DNA from: Polynucleobacter sp.
GTDB lineage: Bacteria > Pseudomonadota > Gammaproteobacteria > Burkholderiales > Burkholderiaceae
Assembly: GCA_030157655.1 (NCBI GenBank)
Contig: JAOAUK010000045.1
Span: 1 to 43,658 of the forward strand
Length of the DNA stretch: 43,658 bases
Direction of reading: 5' to 3'
Each line of letters opens with the position of its first letter. The first letter of the stretch is position 1. This document shows, in pieces, positions 31,157 to 41,287 of this stretch. Below the pieces are notes generated by a model, which was given only the letters and a program-made list of their open reading frames with translations, was not told the origin of the DNA and did no database searches. The translations under genes were made by a program, and so were the position numbers.

Positions 31157-33466
31157 ATGAGCCAATCTCGAAAGCCTGTGCGCCCACCTTCACGCCTAGA
31201 TAGCGGTCGTCAACGTAAAAACGAATCTCGCGATTGGCGAGCATACTTTATTCGTTGGGGATTTTTTCTTGGTAGCGCAGGCCTCATACTTATCGGCTTG
31301 GTTATTGCATATGCTCTGATTGTTGCAAGACCAAACTTACCTGATTTAGACACTATCACTGACTACAACCCAAAAGTTCCCCTCAGAATTTACACGGCAG
31401 ATAATGCATTAATTGGCGAATTTGGCGAAGAACGTCGTAACGTTATTGCCATCAACGAAATCCCTTCATATTTAAAAAATGCTGTTGTTGCCATTGAAGA
31501 CGAGCGCTTTTATGAACATGGCGGCGTTGACTACTGGGGTGTTTTAAGAGCAACCCTTGCTAACTTGCGTGGCAGATTAGCTCAAGGCGCGTCAACAATC
31601 ACCATGCAGGTTGCTAGAAATTTCTTTTTAAGTAACGAGAAATCATTCAGTAGAAAAATCTACGAAGTATTACTAGCTTGGAAGATTGAAGCGAATCTAT
31701 CTAAAGAACAAATACTTGAGCTTTATATGAACCAAATTTATTTGGGTCAAAGAGCTTATGGCTTTAGTAGTGCAGCGCAAATTTATTTTGGCAAAGACGT
31801 TAGAGAAATTTCCATTGCAGAAGCTGCCATGCTTGCCGGATTGCCGAAGGCACCCTCAGCTTACAACCCCGTTGTTAACTATCGTCGCGCTAAGATTAGA
31901 CAAGAATATATTCTGCAAAGAATGCGTGATCTAAAAATGATCACACCCAACCAATATGAGTTGGCTCTGGCTGAAACTTTGCATGTTCGAGGCGTTGGTA
32001 AAGAATTCGCAACCAAGGCTGACTATGCGGCCGAGATGGTTCGGCAACTACTCATCAGCGAATATGGCGATGGCATTTATACGCAAGGCATGACTGTTAT
32101 CACAACGATTCGTCGTGCAGAGCAAGATGCCGCCTACTCAGCAGTGCGCAAAGGCGTGATGGACTACGAGTTACGTCATAAATATCGCGGCCCAGAAGGC
32201 TACATCAAACTTCCAGACGACAATACTGAAAGACAGCGCGCTATTGACGATGTTTTAAGTGATCACCCAAGTAGTGATGATTTATTGGCTGGGGTTGTGA
32301 TAAAGGCCACATCTAAAGAGATACAGGCAGTGATTGCTACGGGTGATACGGTCACAATCAAAGGCGATGATTTGAAACTAGGCACTATTGCTTTGTCAGA
32401 TAAGGCTCAGCCAAAACAACAAATTAAACCTGGCGCAATTATTCGTGTACTACCCTCAGATGGACGCTGGATTCTTGCACAAATGCCACAAGTTGAGGCG
32501 GCCTTTGTGGCATTAGATGCGCACGATGGCGGCATTAGGGCTTTAGTTGGTGGCTTTGACCACAATCGCAACAAGTTCAATCACGTATCACAAGCACAGC
32601 GGCAACCAGGTTCATCATTTAAACCATTTGTGTACGCAGCAGCTCTTGAAAAAGGCATCATGCCAAATACGCTTGTTAATGATGCGCCGCTTTCTATCGG
32701 CAGCTTAGAAACCGGTAGCCAAATGTGGGAACCAAAGAACTACGATGGCAAATTCGAAGGTCAGATGCGTCTACGCACCGCTTTGGCTAAATCTAAAAAC
32801 TTAGTGTCAGTTCGAGTGATTAGAAAAATCGGTCCGCGTTATGCTCAAGACTTCATTCAACGCTTTGGTTTTGAAGCAGACAAACACCCTGCTTACCTAA
32901 CCATGGCTTTAGGTGCGGGGTCAGTCACCCCGCTACAGCTCGCCACAGGATATGGTGTGTTCGCAAATGGTGGCTATAGAGTTGAACCTTACTTAATCAG
33001 CAAAGTCATTGATGCCAAAGGCAATGTTTTATTTGAAGCCACGCCACCTATTGCCGGCGATAACAAATTGAAAGTGCTTGATTCAAGAACTGCGTTCGTG
33101 ATGGATAGTCTTTTGCAAGAGGTCACCAAAACAGGTACTGCAGCAACATCTAGACCAGCATTAGGTAGAAGTGATATTGCAGGTAAAACAGGAACAACCA
33201 ACGAGTCGATGGATGCCTGGTTTGCAGGTTATAACCCCAATGTTGTTGCGGTGGCATGGATTGGCTTTGACAAACCGAAGAGCTTAGGTGATCGAGAAAC
33301 AGGCGGCGGACTTGCCCTGCCAATGTGGATTCGTTACATGAAAACGGCACTTAACGGAACGCCAGAATCAAGTAGAACAGTTCCGCCTGGTGTTGTTCAG
33401 CAAGATGGTGATTGGACGATTCCAGAGTTCACACCATTCTTTGGCAAAACTACTGTACTGGACTAA
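31157..33466 (+). CDS. mrcA: Penicillin-binding protein 1A, bifunctional peptidoglycan synthase
   Basis: Class A PBP that polymerises glycan strands and cross-links peptides. The 769 residues have a short basic cytoplasmic tail and one membrane anchor (about 34-57). The glycosyltransferase GT51 domain carries EDERFYEHGG (catalytic Glu114) and GASTITMQVARN (144-155). An OB-like insert follows, then the transpeptidase domain: SSFK with nucleophile Ser486, the SKN motif in LAKSKNLVS, and KTG at 677-679. Complete. It is divergent from the pil genes, as in many proteobacteria. A hairpin at 33478-33499, inside the convergent cyaY gene, may end its transcript. Confidence 0.96.
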   Translation: MSQSRKPVRPPSRLDSGRQRKNESRDWRAYFIRWGFFLGSAGLILIGLVIAYALIVARPNLPDLDTITDYNPKVPLRIYTADNALIGEFGEERRNVIAINEIPSYLKNAVVAIEDERFYEHGGVDYWGVLRATLANLRGRLAQGASTITMQVARNFFLSNEKSFSRKIYEVLLAWKIEANLSKEQILELYMNQIYLGQRAYGFSSAAQIYFGKDVREISIAEAAMLAGLPKAPSAYNPVVNYRRAKIRQEYILQRMRDLKMITPNQYELALAETLHVRGVGKEFATKADYAAEMVRQLLISEYGDGIYTQGMTVITTIRRAEQDAAYSAVRKGVMDYELRHKYRGPEGYIKLPDDNTERQRAIDDVLSDHPSSDDLLAGVVIKATSKEIQAVIATGDTVTIKGDDLKLGTIALSDKAQPKQQIKPGAIIRVLPSDGRWILAQMPQVEAAFVALDAHDGGIRALVGGFDHNRNKFNHVSQAQRQPGSSFKPFVYAAALEKGIMPNTLVNDAPLSIGSLETGSQMWEPKNYDGKFEGQMRLRTALAKSKNLVSVRVIRKIGPRYAQDFIQRFGFEADKHPAYLTMALGAGSVTPLQLATGYGVFANGGYRVEPYLISKVIDAKGNVLFEATPPIAGDNKLKVLDSRTAFVMDSLLQEVTKTGTAATSRPALGRSDIAGKTGTTNESMDAWFAGYNPNVVAVAWIGFDKPKSLGDRETGGGLALPMWIRYMKTALNGTPESSRTVPPGVVQQDGDWTIPEFTPFFGKTTVLD

Positions 33467-33847
33467 TTAGGCGCGATACACCACTTGCAGTGGTGTTTTC
33501 GCCTGCTGCGTCGCCAATCTACTGAGTTCAGAAAATAGTTCTGTACCACTCTTAGTATCTAACCATAATGGTTGAGCCAAAGTTCCAGCCCAACGATAGT
33601 GAAACCCACCCTCTTTAGCAGCAACCCAAATTTCTTGTAGTGGCGCTTGCGTATTAACCACAATAACGCTCTTGTCTTCAAATTGGATATTGACGACATT
33701 ACCGCCTTGACGCGCTATATCTAAATCAAGATCCGTTTCCTGAAAAGCCTCCTCGAGCGACATTTCAATCGCTTTCAATGTTTTTTCAGCAATAGCGTAA
33801 AAAGTGCTATCAGATAAAGTTTCTACAACTTGAGTGGTTTTGTTCAT
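33467..33847 (-). CDS. cyaY: Iron-sulfur cluster assembly protein CyaY (frataxin)
   Basis: Bacterial frataxin, an iron-binding regulator of the IscS-IscU cluster assembly machinery. The core shows FYAIAEKTLKAIEMSLEEAF with an acidic first helix, DLDLDIARQGGNVVNIQFED, SVIVVNTQAPLQEIWVAAKEGGFHYRW and LWLDTKSGTELFSELSRL. From the ATG at 33847 it is 126 residues; an ATG at 33865 would add MADIKN. I prefer the inner start because a TATAGC at 33866-33871 could be the -10 box, but neither has a good ribosome site. A much longer reading upstream would run antisense through lptM and is rejected. It converges with mrcA and is divergent from lptM. Confidence 0.9.
   Translation of the reverse strand: MNKTTQVVETLSDSTFYAIAEKTLKAIEMSLEEAFQETDLDLDIARQGGNVVNIQFEDKSVIVVNTQAPLQEIWVAAKEGGFHYRWAGTLAQPLWLDTKSGTELFSELSRLATQQAKTPLQVVYRA
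33478..33499 (+). terminator. Possible mrcA terminator inside the end of cyaY
   Basis: ACACCACT and AGTGGTGT form a perfect 8-bp stem with a 3-nt loop starting 11 bases after the mrcA stop, followed by TTTTC on the plus strand. It lies wholly within the last codons of cyaY on the other strand. The T run is short, so it may be a weak terminator. Confidence 0.35.
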
Positions 33848-33893
33848 ATTTTTGATATCGGCCATGCTATAGTCAGCGATCACTTTTAAACTA

Positions 33894-34067
33894 ATGAATA
33901 TGCGTTTTATTGTATCTAGGACTTGCCTTCTTTGCGCAACAATATCCCTGCTAGGTTGCGGGATACGTGGCCCGCTTGTTCTTCCAAAAGCCCCGCCCGC
34001 ACCAGTTGCCCCAGAAAAAGCAGAACCTACAGAAAAACAATGGCCTCCCGCCAAGGATTCAAAATGA
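33894..34067 (+). CDS. lptM: Small lipoprotein LptM (YifL family)
   Basis: A 57-residue lipoprotein precursor. The signal peptide (MNMRFIVSRTCLLCATISLL) ends in the lipobox LLGC with Cys22, directly followed by the family hallmark GIRGPLVLP, comparable with GCGxKGPLYLP. A Pro/Ala/Glu-rich tail of about 25 residues ends at PPAKDSK. LptM stabilises the outer-membrane LPS transporter LptD/LptE in enterobacteria (known of the family). The gene is divergent from cyaY and overlaps the lysA start by 4 bases (ATGA), the classic cyaY-lptM-lysA order. A second ATG at 33900 could also be used. Confidence 0.9.
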   Translation: MNMRFIVSRTCLLCATISLLGCGIRGPLVLPKAPPAPVAPEKAEPTEKQWPPAKDSK

Positions 34068-35353
34068 GCTTAATTCCCTCACTCAATGGTTTTTGCATTA
34101 AAGGTCAAGAATGGCACGCAGAAAATGTGCCCTTGAGTGCTATTGCCCAAAAATATGGCACCCCTACCTACGTCTACAGCAAAAAAGCCCTAAGTGATGC
34201 ATTTAACTCTTATGAGGCTGCCTGCGTTCGCCCCAATGGCGAAAGACGTGCCCGGGTTCACTACGCTATGAAAGCTAACAGCAATTTAGCCATCTTGAAT
34301 TTATTTGCAAAATTAGGCGCTGGCTTTGATATCGTTAGCGCAGGAGAGCTGGCCCGCGTACTAGCTGCTGGTGGATCTGCTAATAAAGTTGTATTTTCCG
34401 GTGTTGGTAAAAGCACCCAAGAAATGACTGCAGCACTAAAGGCTGGCGTTAAATGTTTTAACTTGGAGTCGATCCCTGAGTTAACTCGTTTAAATTCTGT
34501 TGCAGGAAGCTTGGGTCTAAAAGCCCCGATTTCTTTGCGCGTTAACCCAGACGTTGACCCAAAGACACACCCATATATTTCTACAGGCTTAAAAGGTAAT
34601 AAATTTGGTATTGCCTATGATGATGTGATTAAGACATATCAAGAGGCTGCAAAAATGCCTCACTGTGACATTGTTGGTATAGATTGCCACATCGGCTCAC
34701 AAATCACAGAGATCAGCCCATATATGGATGCGCTTGATCGCGTTCTAGACCTAATCAAGCAATTAGATGCAAATGGCATCAAGATTCATCATCTAGACAT
34801 TGGTGGCGGCTTAGGTATTAGCTATACAAACGAAACCCCACCAGCGATTACAGATTTTGCCAACACATTACTCAACCATATTGAATCAAAAGGTTTTGGC
34901 CACCTAGAAGTTCTTTTTGAACCGGGTAGGTCATTAGTTGGCAATGCTGGATTATTGTTAACAACCATTGAGTATTTAAAACCTGGCGAAACAAAAAACT
35001 TTTGTATCGTTGATGCCGCCATGAACGATTTAATGCGCCCTGCGATGTACGAAGCGTTCCACGCAATCGTTCCAGTTACATCAAATAGCAAGGCATCTGC
35101 CGTTACTTACGACATTGTCGGCCCTATATGCGAATCAGGCGACTGGCTTGGTAGAGATCGCTCTTTAGCAGTAGAACCTGGCGACCAATTGGCTATTCTT
35201 TCTGCTGGCGCTTATGGATTTACGATGAGCTCCAATTACAACACCAGAGGTAGAGCTGCTGAAGTAATGGTAGACGGAGCGCAAGTTCACTTAATTCGTG
35301 AACGAGAAACCATTGAAAGTCTGTTTGCAAACGAAAAGGTTTTGCCAGCGTAG
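34064..35353 (+). CDS. lysA: Diaminopimelate decarboxylase LysA
   Basis: Last step of lysine synthesis: PLP-dependent decarboxylation of meso-diaminopimelate. The 429 residues have YGTPTYVYSKKAL (31-43), the PLP lysine Lys70 in VHYAMKANSN, HIGSQITEISPY, the Gly-rich loop DIGGGLGISY, EPGRSLVGNAG, and the active-site Cys region GPICESGDWLG, then AYGFTMSSNYN. The start is the ATG at 34064, overlapping the lptM stop; a longer upstream reading lacks similarity and overlaps lptM in another frame. It converges with ccsA 41 bases later. Confidence 0.97.
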   Translation: MSLIPSLNGFCIKGQEWHAENVPLSAIAQKYGTPTYVYSKKALSDAFNSYEAACVRPNGERRARVHYAMKANSNLAILNLFAKLGAGFDIVSAGELARVLAAGGSANKVVFSGVGKSTQEMTAALKAGVKCFNLESIPELTRLNSVAGSLGLKAPISLRVNPDVDPKTHPYISTGLKGNKFGIAYDDVIKTYQEAAKMPHCDIVGIDCHIGSQITEISPYMDALDRVLDLIKQLDANGIKIHHLDIGGGLGISYTNETPPAITDFANTLLNHIESKGFGHLEVLFEPGRSLVGNAGLLLTTIEYLKPGETKNFCIVDAAMNDLMRPAMYEAFHAIVPVTSNSKASAVTYDIVGPICESGDWLGRDRSLAVEPGDQLAILSAGAYGFTMSSNYNTRGRAAEVMVDGAQVHLIRERETIESLFANEKVLPA

Positions 35354-35394
35354 TTAAAAGAGCGAAACCTTTTCAAATAAGTTGACTACGTGTA

Positions 35395-36585
35395 TTACAA
35401 AGTACCGTAGCTATGCAGGCCTGATAAGAACATATTCACCCCAATAAAGGCAAAAGTGGTCACCAGTAGACCAACCACTGCCCACCATGCAGCAACAACT
35501 CCCCGCAAACCCTTCATTAAGCGCATGTGTAACCAGGCAGCATAATTTAACCAAACAATTAATGCCCAGGTTTCTTTAGGGTCCCAACTCCAATAACCGC
35601 CCCAAGCTTCCGCTGCCCACAAGGCGCCCAAGATAGTTGCTATCGTAAAAAATGCAAAGCCAACTGCAATAGCTTTGTACATAACGTCATCCATTAGCTC
35701 CAGACTAGGCAAACGGTCCGCCAAAATATTTTTACTCTTAAGCAAATAAGCAACCCCAATCATGGCAGCTAATGCAAACGTACCATAACCAATAAAGTTG
35801 GCTGGCACGTGTATCTTCATCCACCAACTTTGCAAAGCAGGTACTAGCGGTTGAATTTGATGCGCATCACGAGCAACGCTATACCAAAGAATAAAGCCTA
35901 CAGCTGCTGCAATGATCCACAAAACAAATGAGCCCAACACCAACGATTGATAACGCGCCTCATAGTACAAGTGGAATAGTGCTGTAATTAAACAAAATAA
36001 AATAAACACTTCGTACAAATTAGAAATTGGAATATGTCCAATATCTACGCCCATCAAATAAGACTCATACCAACGCACCAACATGCCAGTTAAGCCGATA
36101 TAAACAGCTGCCCAACAAAGCTTTGAGGCTGTTGGCCCCATAGATTGAGAGCGCAATGCAAGCGTTAATGTGTAGAACAACGTGCTTAAAGTAAAGAACA
36201 CACTCATCCATAAAATGGCTGATTGGCTAGATAGCATGTACTTTAAAAAGAAAGCTTGCTCTGCTCTAGCTAATGAGCCACCTTCAGGAGTTTGATAAAA
36301 ATAAATGGCCACAAAACTTAAGATGGTTGATACAACCATTAAGTTTCGAAGCGGCGCCCAAGCCCAGCCCAAAATAGCTAATACTGGAACAGATGCAAAC
36401 AGAATGGCTTGTTCGTAAACATCCATGTGCTGAGAAAAACGCATCTCTGCAAAAAGAGCGCCGCCGGCTAGCGCCACTGCAAAAATGTAATCAACAACTT
36501 TTAGGGTTTTAAAGATTCCAAAAAAATTCTGCTTGAGCGATTGCGCCCAACCACCCTGAACATGACTAACGTATTTAGTTTCCAT
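35395..36585 (-). CDS. ccsA: System II cytochrome c synthase subunit CcsA
   Basis: Membrane haem-handling subunit of the CcsBA synthase, which attaches haem to apocytochromes c in the periplasm. The 396-residue protein is mostly hydrophobic, with about eight membrane segments and the tryptophan-rich WWD-type motif WGGYWSWDPKETW (328-340), then WLNYAAWLHMRL. Conserved histidines for haem transfer lie near the membrane surface (for example in ISNLYEVFILFCLITALFH and MKIHVPANFIGYGTF). It overlaps the ccsB stop by 11 bases. Nomenclature varies: this is the ResC-like partner. Its presence indicates system II rather than the Ccm system. Confidence 0.95.
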   Translation of the reverse strand: METKYVSHVQGGWAQSLKQNFFGIFKTLKVVDYIFAVALAGGALFAEMRFSQHMDVYEQAILFASVPVLAILGWAWAPLRNLMVVSTILSFVAIYFYQTPEGGSLARAEQAFFLKYMLSSQSAILWMSVFFTLSTLFYTLTLALRSQSMGPTASKLCWAAVYIGLTGMLVRWYESYLMGVDIGHIPISNLYEVFILFCLITALFHLYYEARYQSLVLGSFVLWIIAAAVGFILWYSVARDAHQIQPLVPALQSWWMKIHVPANFIGYGTFALAAMIGVAYLLKSKNILADRLPSLELMDDVMYKAIAVGFAFFTIATILGALWAAEAWGGYWSWDPKETWALIVWLNYAAWLHMRLMKGLRGVVAAWWAVVGLLVTTFAFIGVNMFLSGLHSYGTL

Positions 36586-38731
36586 TATTTAAGTCTTTCT
36601 GATACTTATGGAATTCTTTCTCAAAATCGAGAGTTTTGCGCGAAGTTGACATGGCAAAAAGGTTATTACCGTTTGCCAAACTTCTCACCCAAATTCTGCG
36701 CTCTGGCAAATAAAACATCGCAAAGATACCAAGCACAAGGAATAAACAACCTAAGTAGACCATGTTTTTGCCAGGTGACTTTGTCACCTGAAAGACACTG
36801 GCTTTCACCTCGGTAAAGTCGTCCAACTGAAAACTTAGTGGAGCAGGATAAAAATTAACATCCGACAAAGCTGAAGTAGCCGCCTGAATATAGCGCTGGC
36901 TCTCTTCATTGTTTTTTGCAGACGGCAAGCCTAACTGACCCCTAGCTTCTTGCCATAGCTCCCAAATGACGCCATTAAGCACCTTTAAGACAACCTCCGC
37001 AGCTTTTTGCTGCTCAGCCTCTGGTACAGCCTTATCTATAAAACCACCTAGTGCCGCAAATCCACCCGGAGTAATTCCAGCTTCTTTAGCTTGGTCTGCG
37101 GCAAACTTAGTCGTTCCTGCAAATAGCTCAATTGATCGGCTACCACTTTCTTTTAACTGGGCGATCATTTGTGGAGAACCAGAAAACCCTGGCTGCTGTC
37201 CAATTGCATTAGCAAAACGTTGCACAGCTCTTTGTCTAGCACTTGGATCCTGCAAAAGACTTCTTAGTGCTAACCACTCATTTAAAGATAGATTGGCGTC
37301 CGCTGGAATACGCAAGTATCTAAATTCTTGCGCAGAACTCTCACGCACTCCCAACAAAAACATGGGCATGCCATCAATTGAAAGTGGCTGCATGTAGTTA
37401 CTGTATTCACGTGCCTGCCCCGCGGCATCACGTAACTTATATTGCACAGATGGCCCAACATTTCTTAATTCTGTTGGCTTACTAGTTTTTGCACCAGAAC
37501 CCAATCGATCATTGAGCGTTTTTGCCAAACCATGATCGTCTGATTTCTTAGCCACACCTCTAGCATCCGCCTGACCAGATGCATTAGAAATATTTTCAAC
37601 ATTGGTTGGTCTAAAACCAGTGAACTCTAATGTGTAGGATGTCCCGTCACTTGATTTAAGTACAGTACTTTGACCGACTTCACCGTTAATAATGAAGCTT
37701 GATTTAACTGAGTTAGCAGGCCCATGCATTGGGTATGCACGTAACTTTAACTTTGAACCGCCATCTTCAAAACTGGATTGATAAATAGCAACACCGCGAT
37801 GAATCATCGGCTCATTAACTTTGATTTTTGCTTCAGTCTCTTTACCGGTATCCAAGTCTTTAATAACAACCTCACTCATAAAGAGCTTTGGCATACCAGT
37901 GCTGTAATACTCCACATGGAATTTCTTTAAAGCAACAGAGAATGGTAATTCTTGAATAATGCTGCCGTTCGTCGCATTTAAAAGAGCTGTTGTACTAACT
38001 TGCCCCTCTGGCACAAAAATATTTGCCCGATAACTTGGATTGGCTGCACTTAATTTGTGATCATTTGGAATGTCGGCGATCAACATTCCTTGAGTGCTTG
38101 GTGGCAAAACGCTCTTGCCACCAAACCAAATTTGCCCCTTGGTAAATAAGTCTCCATCTAGCAAACCACCCAAGCATATTAGAACAATAGCGCTATGAGC
38201 AAAGATGTAACCCCATTTATTCGCCGCGCCTTTTTTAGCTACAACTTTTGAATGGTCATCGGCAACCAATGTTTTAACTGCGTAACCATCTTTTGCTAAT
38301 CGGTTTGCAATCTGTTGTGCACTCGCTTGGTGGGATGATTGAATTGGAAATTCAAAATGATGATGTAAGGCTCGCAAGCCGCCTTCTTGTACGTGATCTT
38401 TCCAAGCTTTAATGTCAACAAGCATCTTGGGTGCATTACGCAACACACAAAATGAAACTGACACCACCAAGAATGCCAAAATTAACAAAAACCACCATGC
38501 TGTATAGACAGCAAACAAGCTAAGGCCATTAAATATTTCAGCCCACAATGGCCCAAATTGATTAACGTAATTGTTATAAGGCTCACCCTGCTTGATAACA
38601 GTACCAATAATGCTGGCAATAGAAATGATAGTTAACAATGCTATGGCAAAACGCATAGACGATAAAAGCTCTACGCTTGCACGGTTAAATTTTCTTAATG
38701 AGCTATCTGCTGTTGCGGAACTAATTGCCAT
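36575..38731 (-). CDS. ccsB: System II cytochrome c biogenesis protein CcsB (ResB-like)
   Basis: Partner of CcsA in periplasmic haem-cytochrome c ligation. The 718-residue ResB-family protein has hydrophobic segments near the N-terminus (SMRFAIALLTIISIASIIGT, LFAVYTAWWFLLILAFLVVS and WGYIFAHSAIVLICLGGLL). A large periplasmic domain occupies about residues 210-640, and a final membrane helix (KNMVYLGCLFLVLGIFAMFYLPERRIWV) precedes a cytoplasmic tail. The tail has the family's LPERRIWV. It is preceded by a cytochrome c gene with a terminator between them, so the two are probably separate transcripts. Confidence 0.95.
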   Translation of the reverse strand: MAISSATADSSLRKFNRASVELLSSMRFAIALLTIISIASIIGTVIKQGEPYNNYVNQFGPLWAEIFNGLSLFAVYTAWWFLLILAFLVVSVSFCVLRNAPKMLVDIKAWKDHVQEGGLRALHHHFEFPIQSSHQASAQQIANRLAKDGYAVKTLVADDHSKVVAKKGAANKWGYIFAHSAIVLICLGGLLDGDLFTKGQIWFGGKSVLPPSTQGMLIADIPNDHKLSAANPSYRANIFVPEGQVSTTALLNATNGSIIQELPFSVALKKFHVEYYSTGMPKLFMSEVVIKDLDTGKETEAKIKVNEPMIHRGVAIYQSSFEDGGSKLKLRAYPMHGPANSVKSSFIINGEVGQSTVLKSSDGTSYTLEFTGFRPTNVENISNASGQADARGVAKKSDDHGLAKTLNDRLGSGAKTSKPTELRNVGPSVQYKLRDAAGQAREYSNYMQPLSIDGMPMFLLGVRESSAQEFRYLRIPADANLSLNEWLALRSLLQDPSARQRAVQRFANAIGQQPGFSGSPQMIAQLKESGSRSIELFAGTTKFAADQAKEAGITPGGFAALGGFIDKAVPEAEQQKAAEVVLKVLNGVIWELWQEARGQLGLPSAKNNEESQRYIQAATSALSDVNFYPAPLSFQLDDFTEVKASVFQVTKSPGKNMVYLGCLFLVLGIFAMFYLPERRIWVRSLANGNNLFAMSTSRKTLDFEKEFHKYQKDLNNGN

Positions 38732-38740
38732 ACCTTATCT

Positions 38741-38777
38741 ATAAAAAAATAAAGCCCACAAACTTAGTTCGTGGGCT
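38741..38777 (-). terminator. Terminator of the di-haem cytochrome c gene
   Basis: On the minus strand AGCCCAC (arm 71-77) pairs with GTGGGCT (arm 53-59 of the 38700s) over 7 bp, with extra inner AAC/GTT pairing. It is followed by TTATTTTTTT. This is a standard intrinsic terminator 37 bases after the cytochrome stop and 14 bases before the ccsB start codon. Confidence 0.78.
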
Positions 38778-38813
38778 CTTCTTATTGAGAGCTAGTAACT
38801 GCAGGAATAACTA

Positions 38814-39488
38814 TTAGCGTAGACCGGCGATATAGTCAGCTACGGCTTTAATCTCTGCGTCAGACATTCTAGATGCAATAGCGCTCATCTGCACGCTGTT
38901 CTTACGATCACCTTGACGATACGCAACTAATTGAGCTTCTGTGTACTCAGCCCACTGACCTGAAAGACGTGGATATTGTGCTGGAATACCTACACCGTTA
39001 GGCGCATGGCAACCTGCACAGGCAGCTACTTGCTTAGACGCAATACCGCCGCGATAGATTTTTTGACCTAATTCAATACTTGCTTTATTTTTTGCAGTGC
39101 CCAAACCTGGCGTTTGCTTTTCTAAGTAAGCGCCAATGTTTTGCATGTCTTCATCGCTCAATAAGCCTGCAAATGCTGACATCACTGCATTAGGACGCTC
39201 TTTACCGCCCTTGTAATCTTTTAACTGCTTCACAATATATGCAGCATGTTGACCTGCCAATTTAGGATAAGCACCGCCGCCACTCACGCCATTAGCACCG
39301 TGACAACCCATACAAGCTGCGATACCGCGCTTAGAGTCGCCTGAGTTGTACAAAGCTTCGCCTTTAGCAGCGTCTACTACAGGTTTAGCAGGTGCAACCG
39401 CTGGCTCGTTAGCATATGCAACGCTGGCCATAGCCAAACCCAATGTCATGGCTAAAGTTTTAAATGTGGCAGTAATTGTTTGACGCAT
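38814..39488 (-). CDS. Periplasmic di-haem cytochrome c (cytochrome c4 type)
   Basis: Electron carrier with two covalently bound haems, likely feeding a terminal oxidase. The 224-residue precursor has a signal peptide cleaved after AYA (about residue 26). Two homologous cytochrome domains follow: CMGCH (59-63) with candidate axial Met103, and CAGCH (157-161) with candidate Met201. Each domain has the GxYPKLAGQ / QYPRLSGQ and YIVKQLKDYKGG / YTEAQLVAYRQG segments typical of c4. AGGA lies only 2 nt from the ATG. It is upstream of ccsB-ccsA, which encode its maturation machinery. Confidence 0.93.
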   Translation of the reverse strand: MRQTITATFKTLAMTLGLAMASVAYANEPAVAPAKPVVDAAKGEALYNSGDSKRGIAACMGCHGANGVSGGGAYPKLAGQHAAYIVKQLKDYKGGKERPNAVMSAFAGLLSDEDMQNIGAYLEKQTPGLGTAKNKASIELGQKIYRGGIASKQVAACAGCHAPNGVGIPAQYPRLSGQWAEYTEAQLVAYRQGDRKNSVQMSAIASRMSDAEIKAVADYIAGLR

Positions 39489-39599
39489 GGTCCTATAACC
39501 CTATGTTTATGATGCGAATGATTGCTTAATCTTTATTTTCAATTAAACAACTAATTATCAGCGAGAGATTTTACAATAGGTCTAACCTTTTAAACACCT

Positions 39600-41281
<1,682 letters not shown>

Positions 41282-41287
41282 GCCAAG

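Noticed and set aside
33848-34054. N-terminal extension of cyaY to give a 195-residue protein
   Set aside because: The extra residues are low-complexity, run antisense to the well-supported lptM gene and lack frataxin similarity.
33923-34063. 47-residue N-terminal extension of lysA
   Set aside because: It overlaps lptM in another frame, has no LysA similarity, and the ATG at 34064 overlapping the lptM stop is the expected start.
35349-35388. Imperfect inverted repeat between lysA and ccsA (GTAGTTAA and TTGACTAC)
   Set aside because: The loop is 24 nt, one arm contains the lysA stop codon and no T tract follows. Evidence for a terminator is too weak.
39572-39577. TACAAT as a -10 promoter box for ysxC
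   Set aside because: No matching -35 at 16-18 bases and the leader would be very short. AT-rich spacers give such hits by chance.
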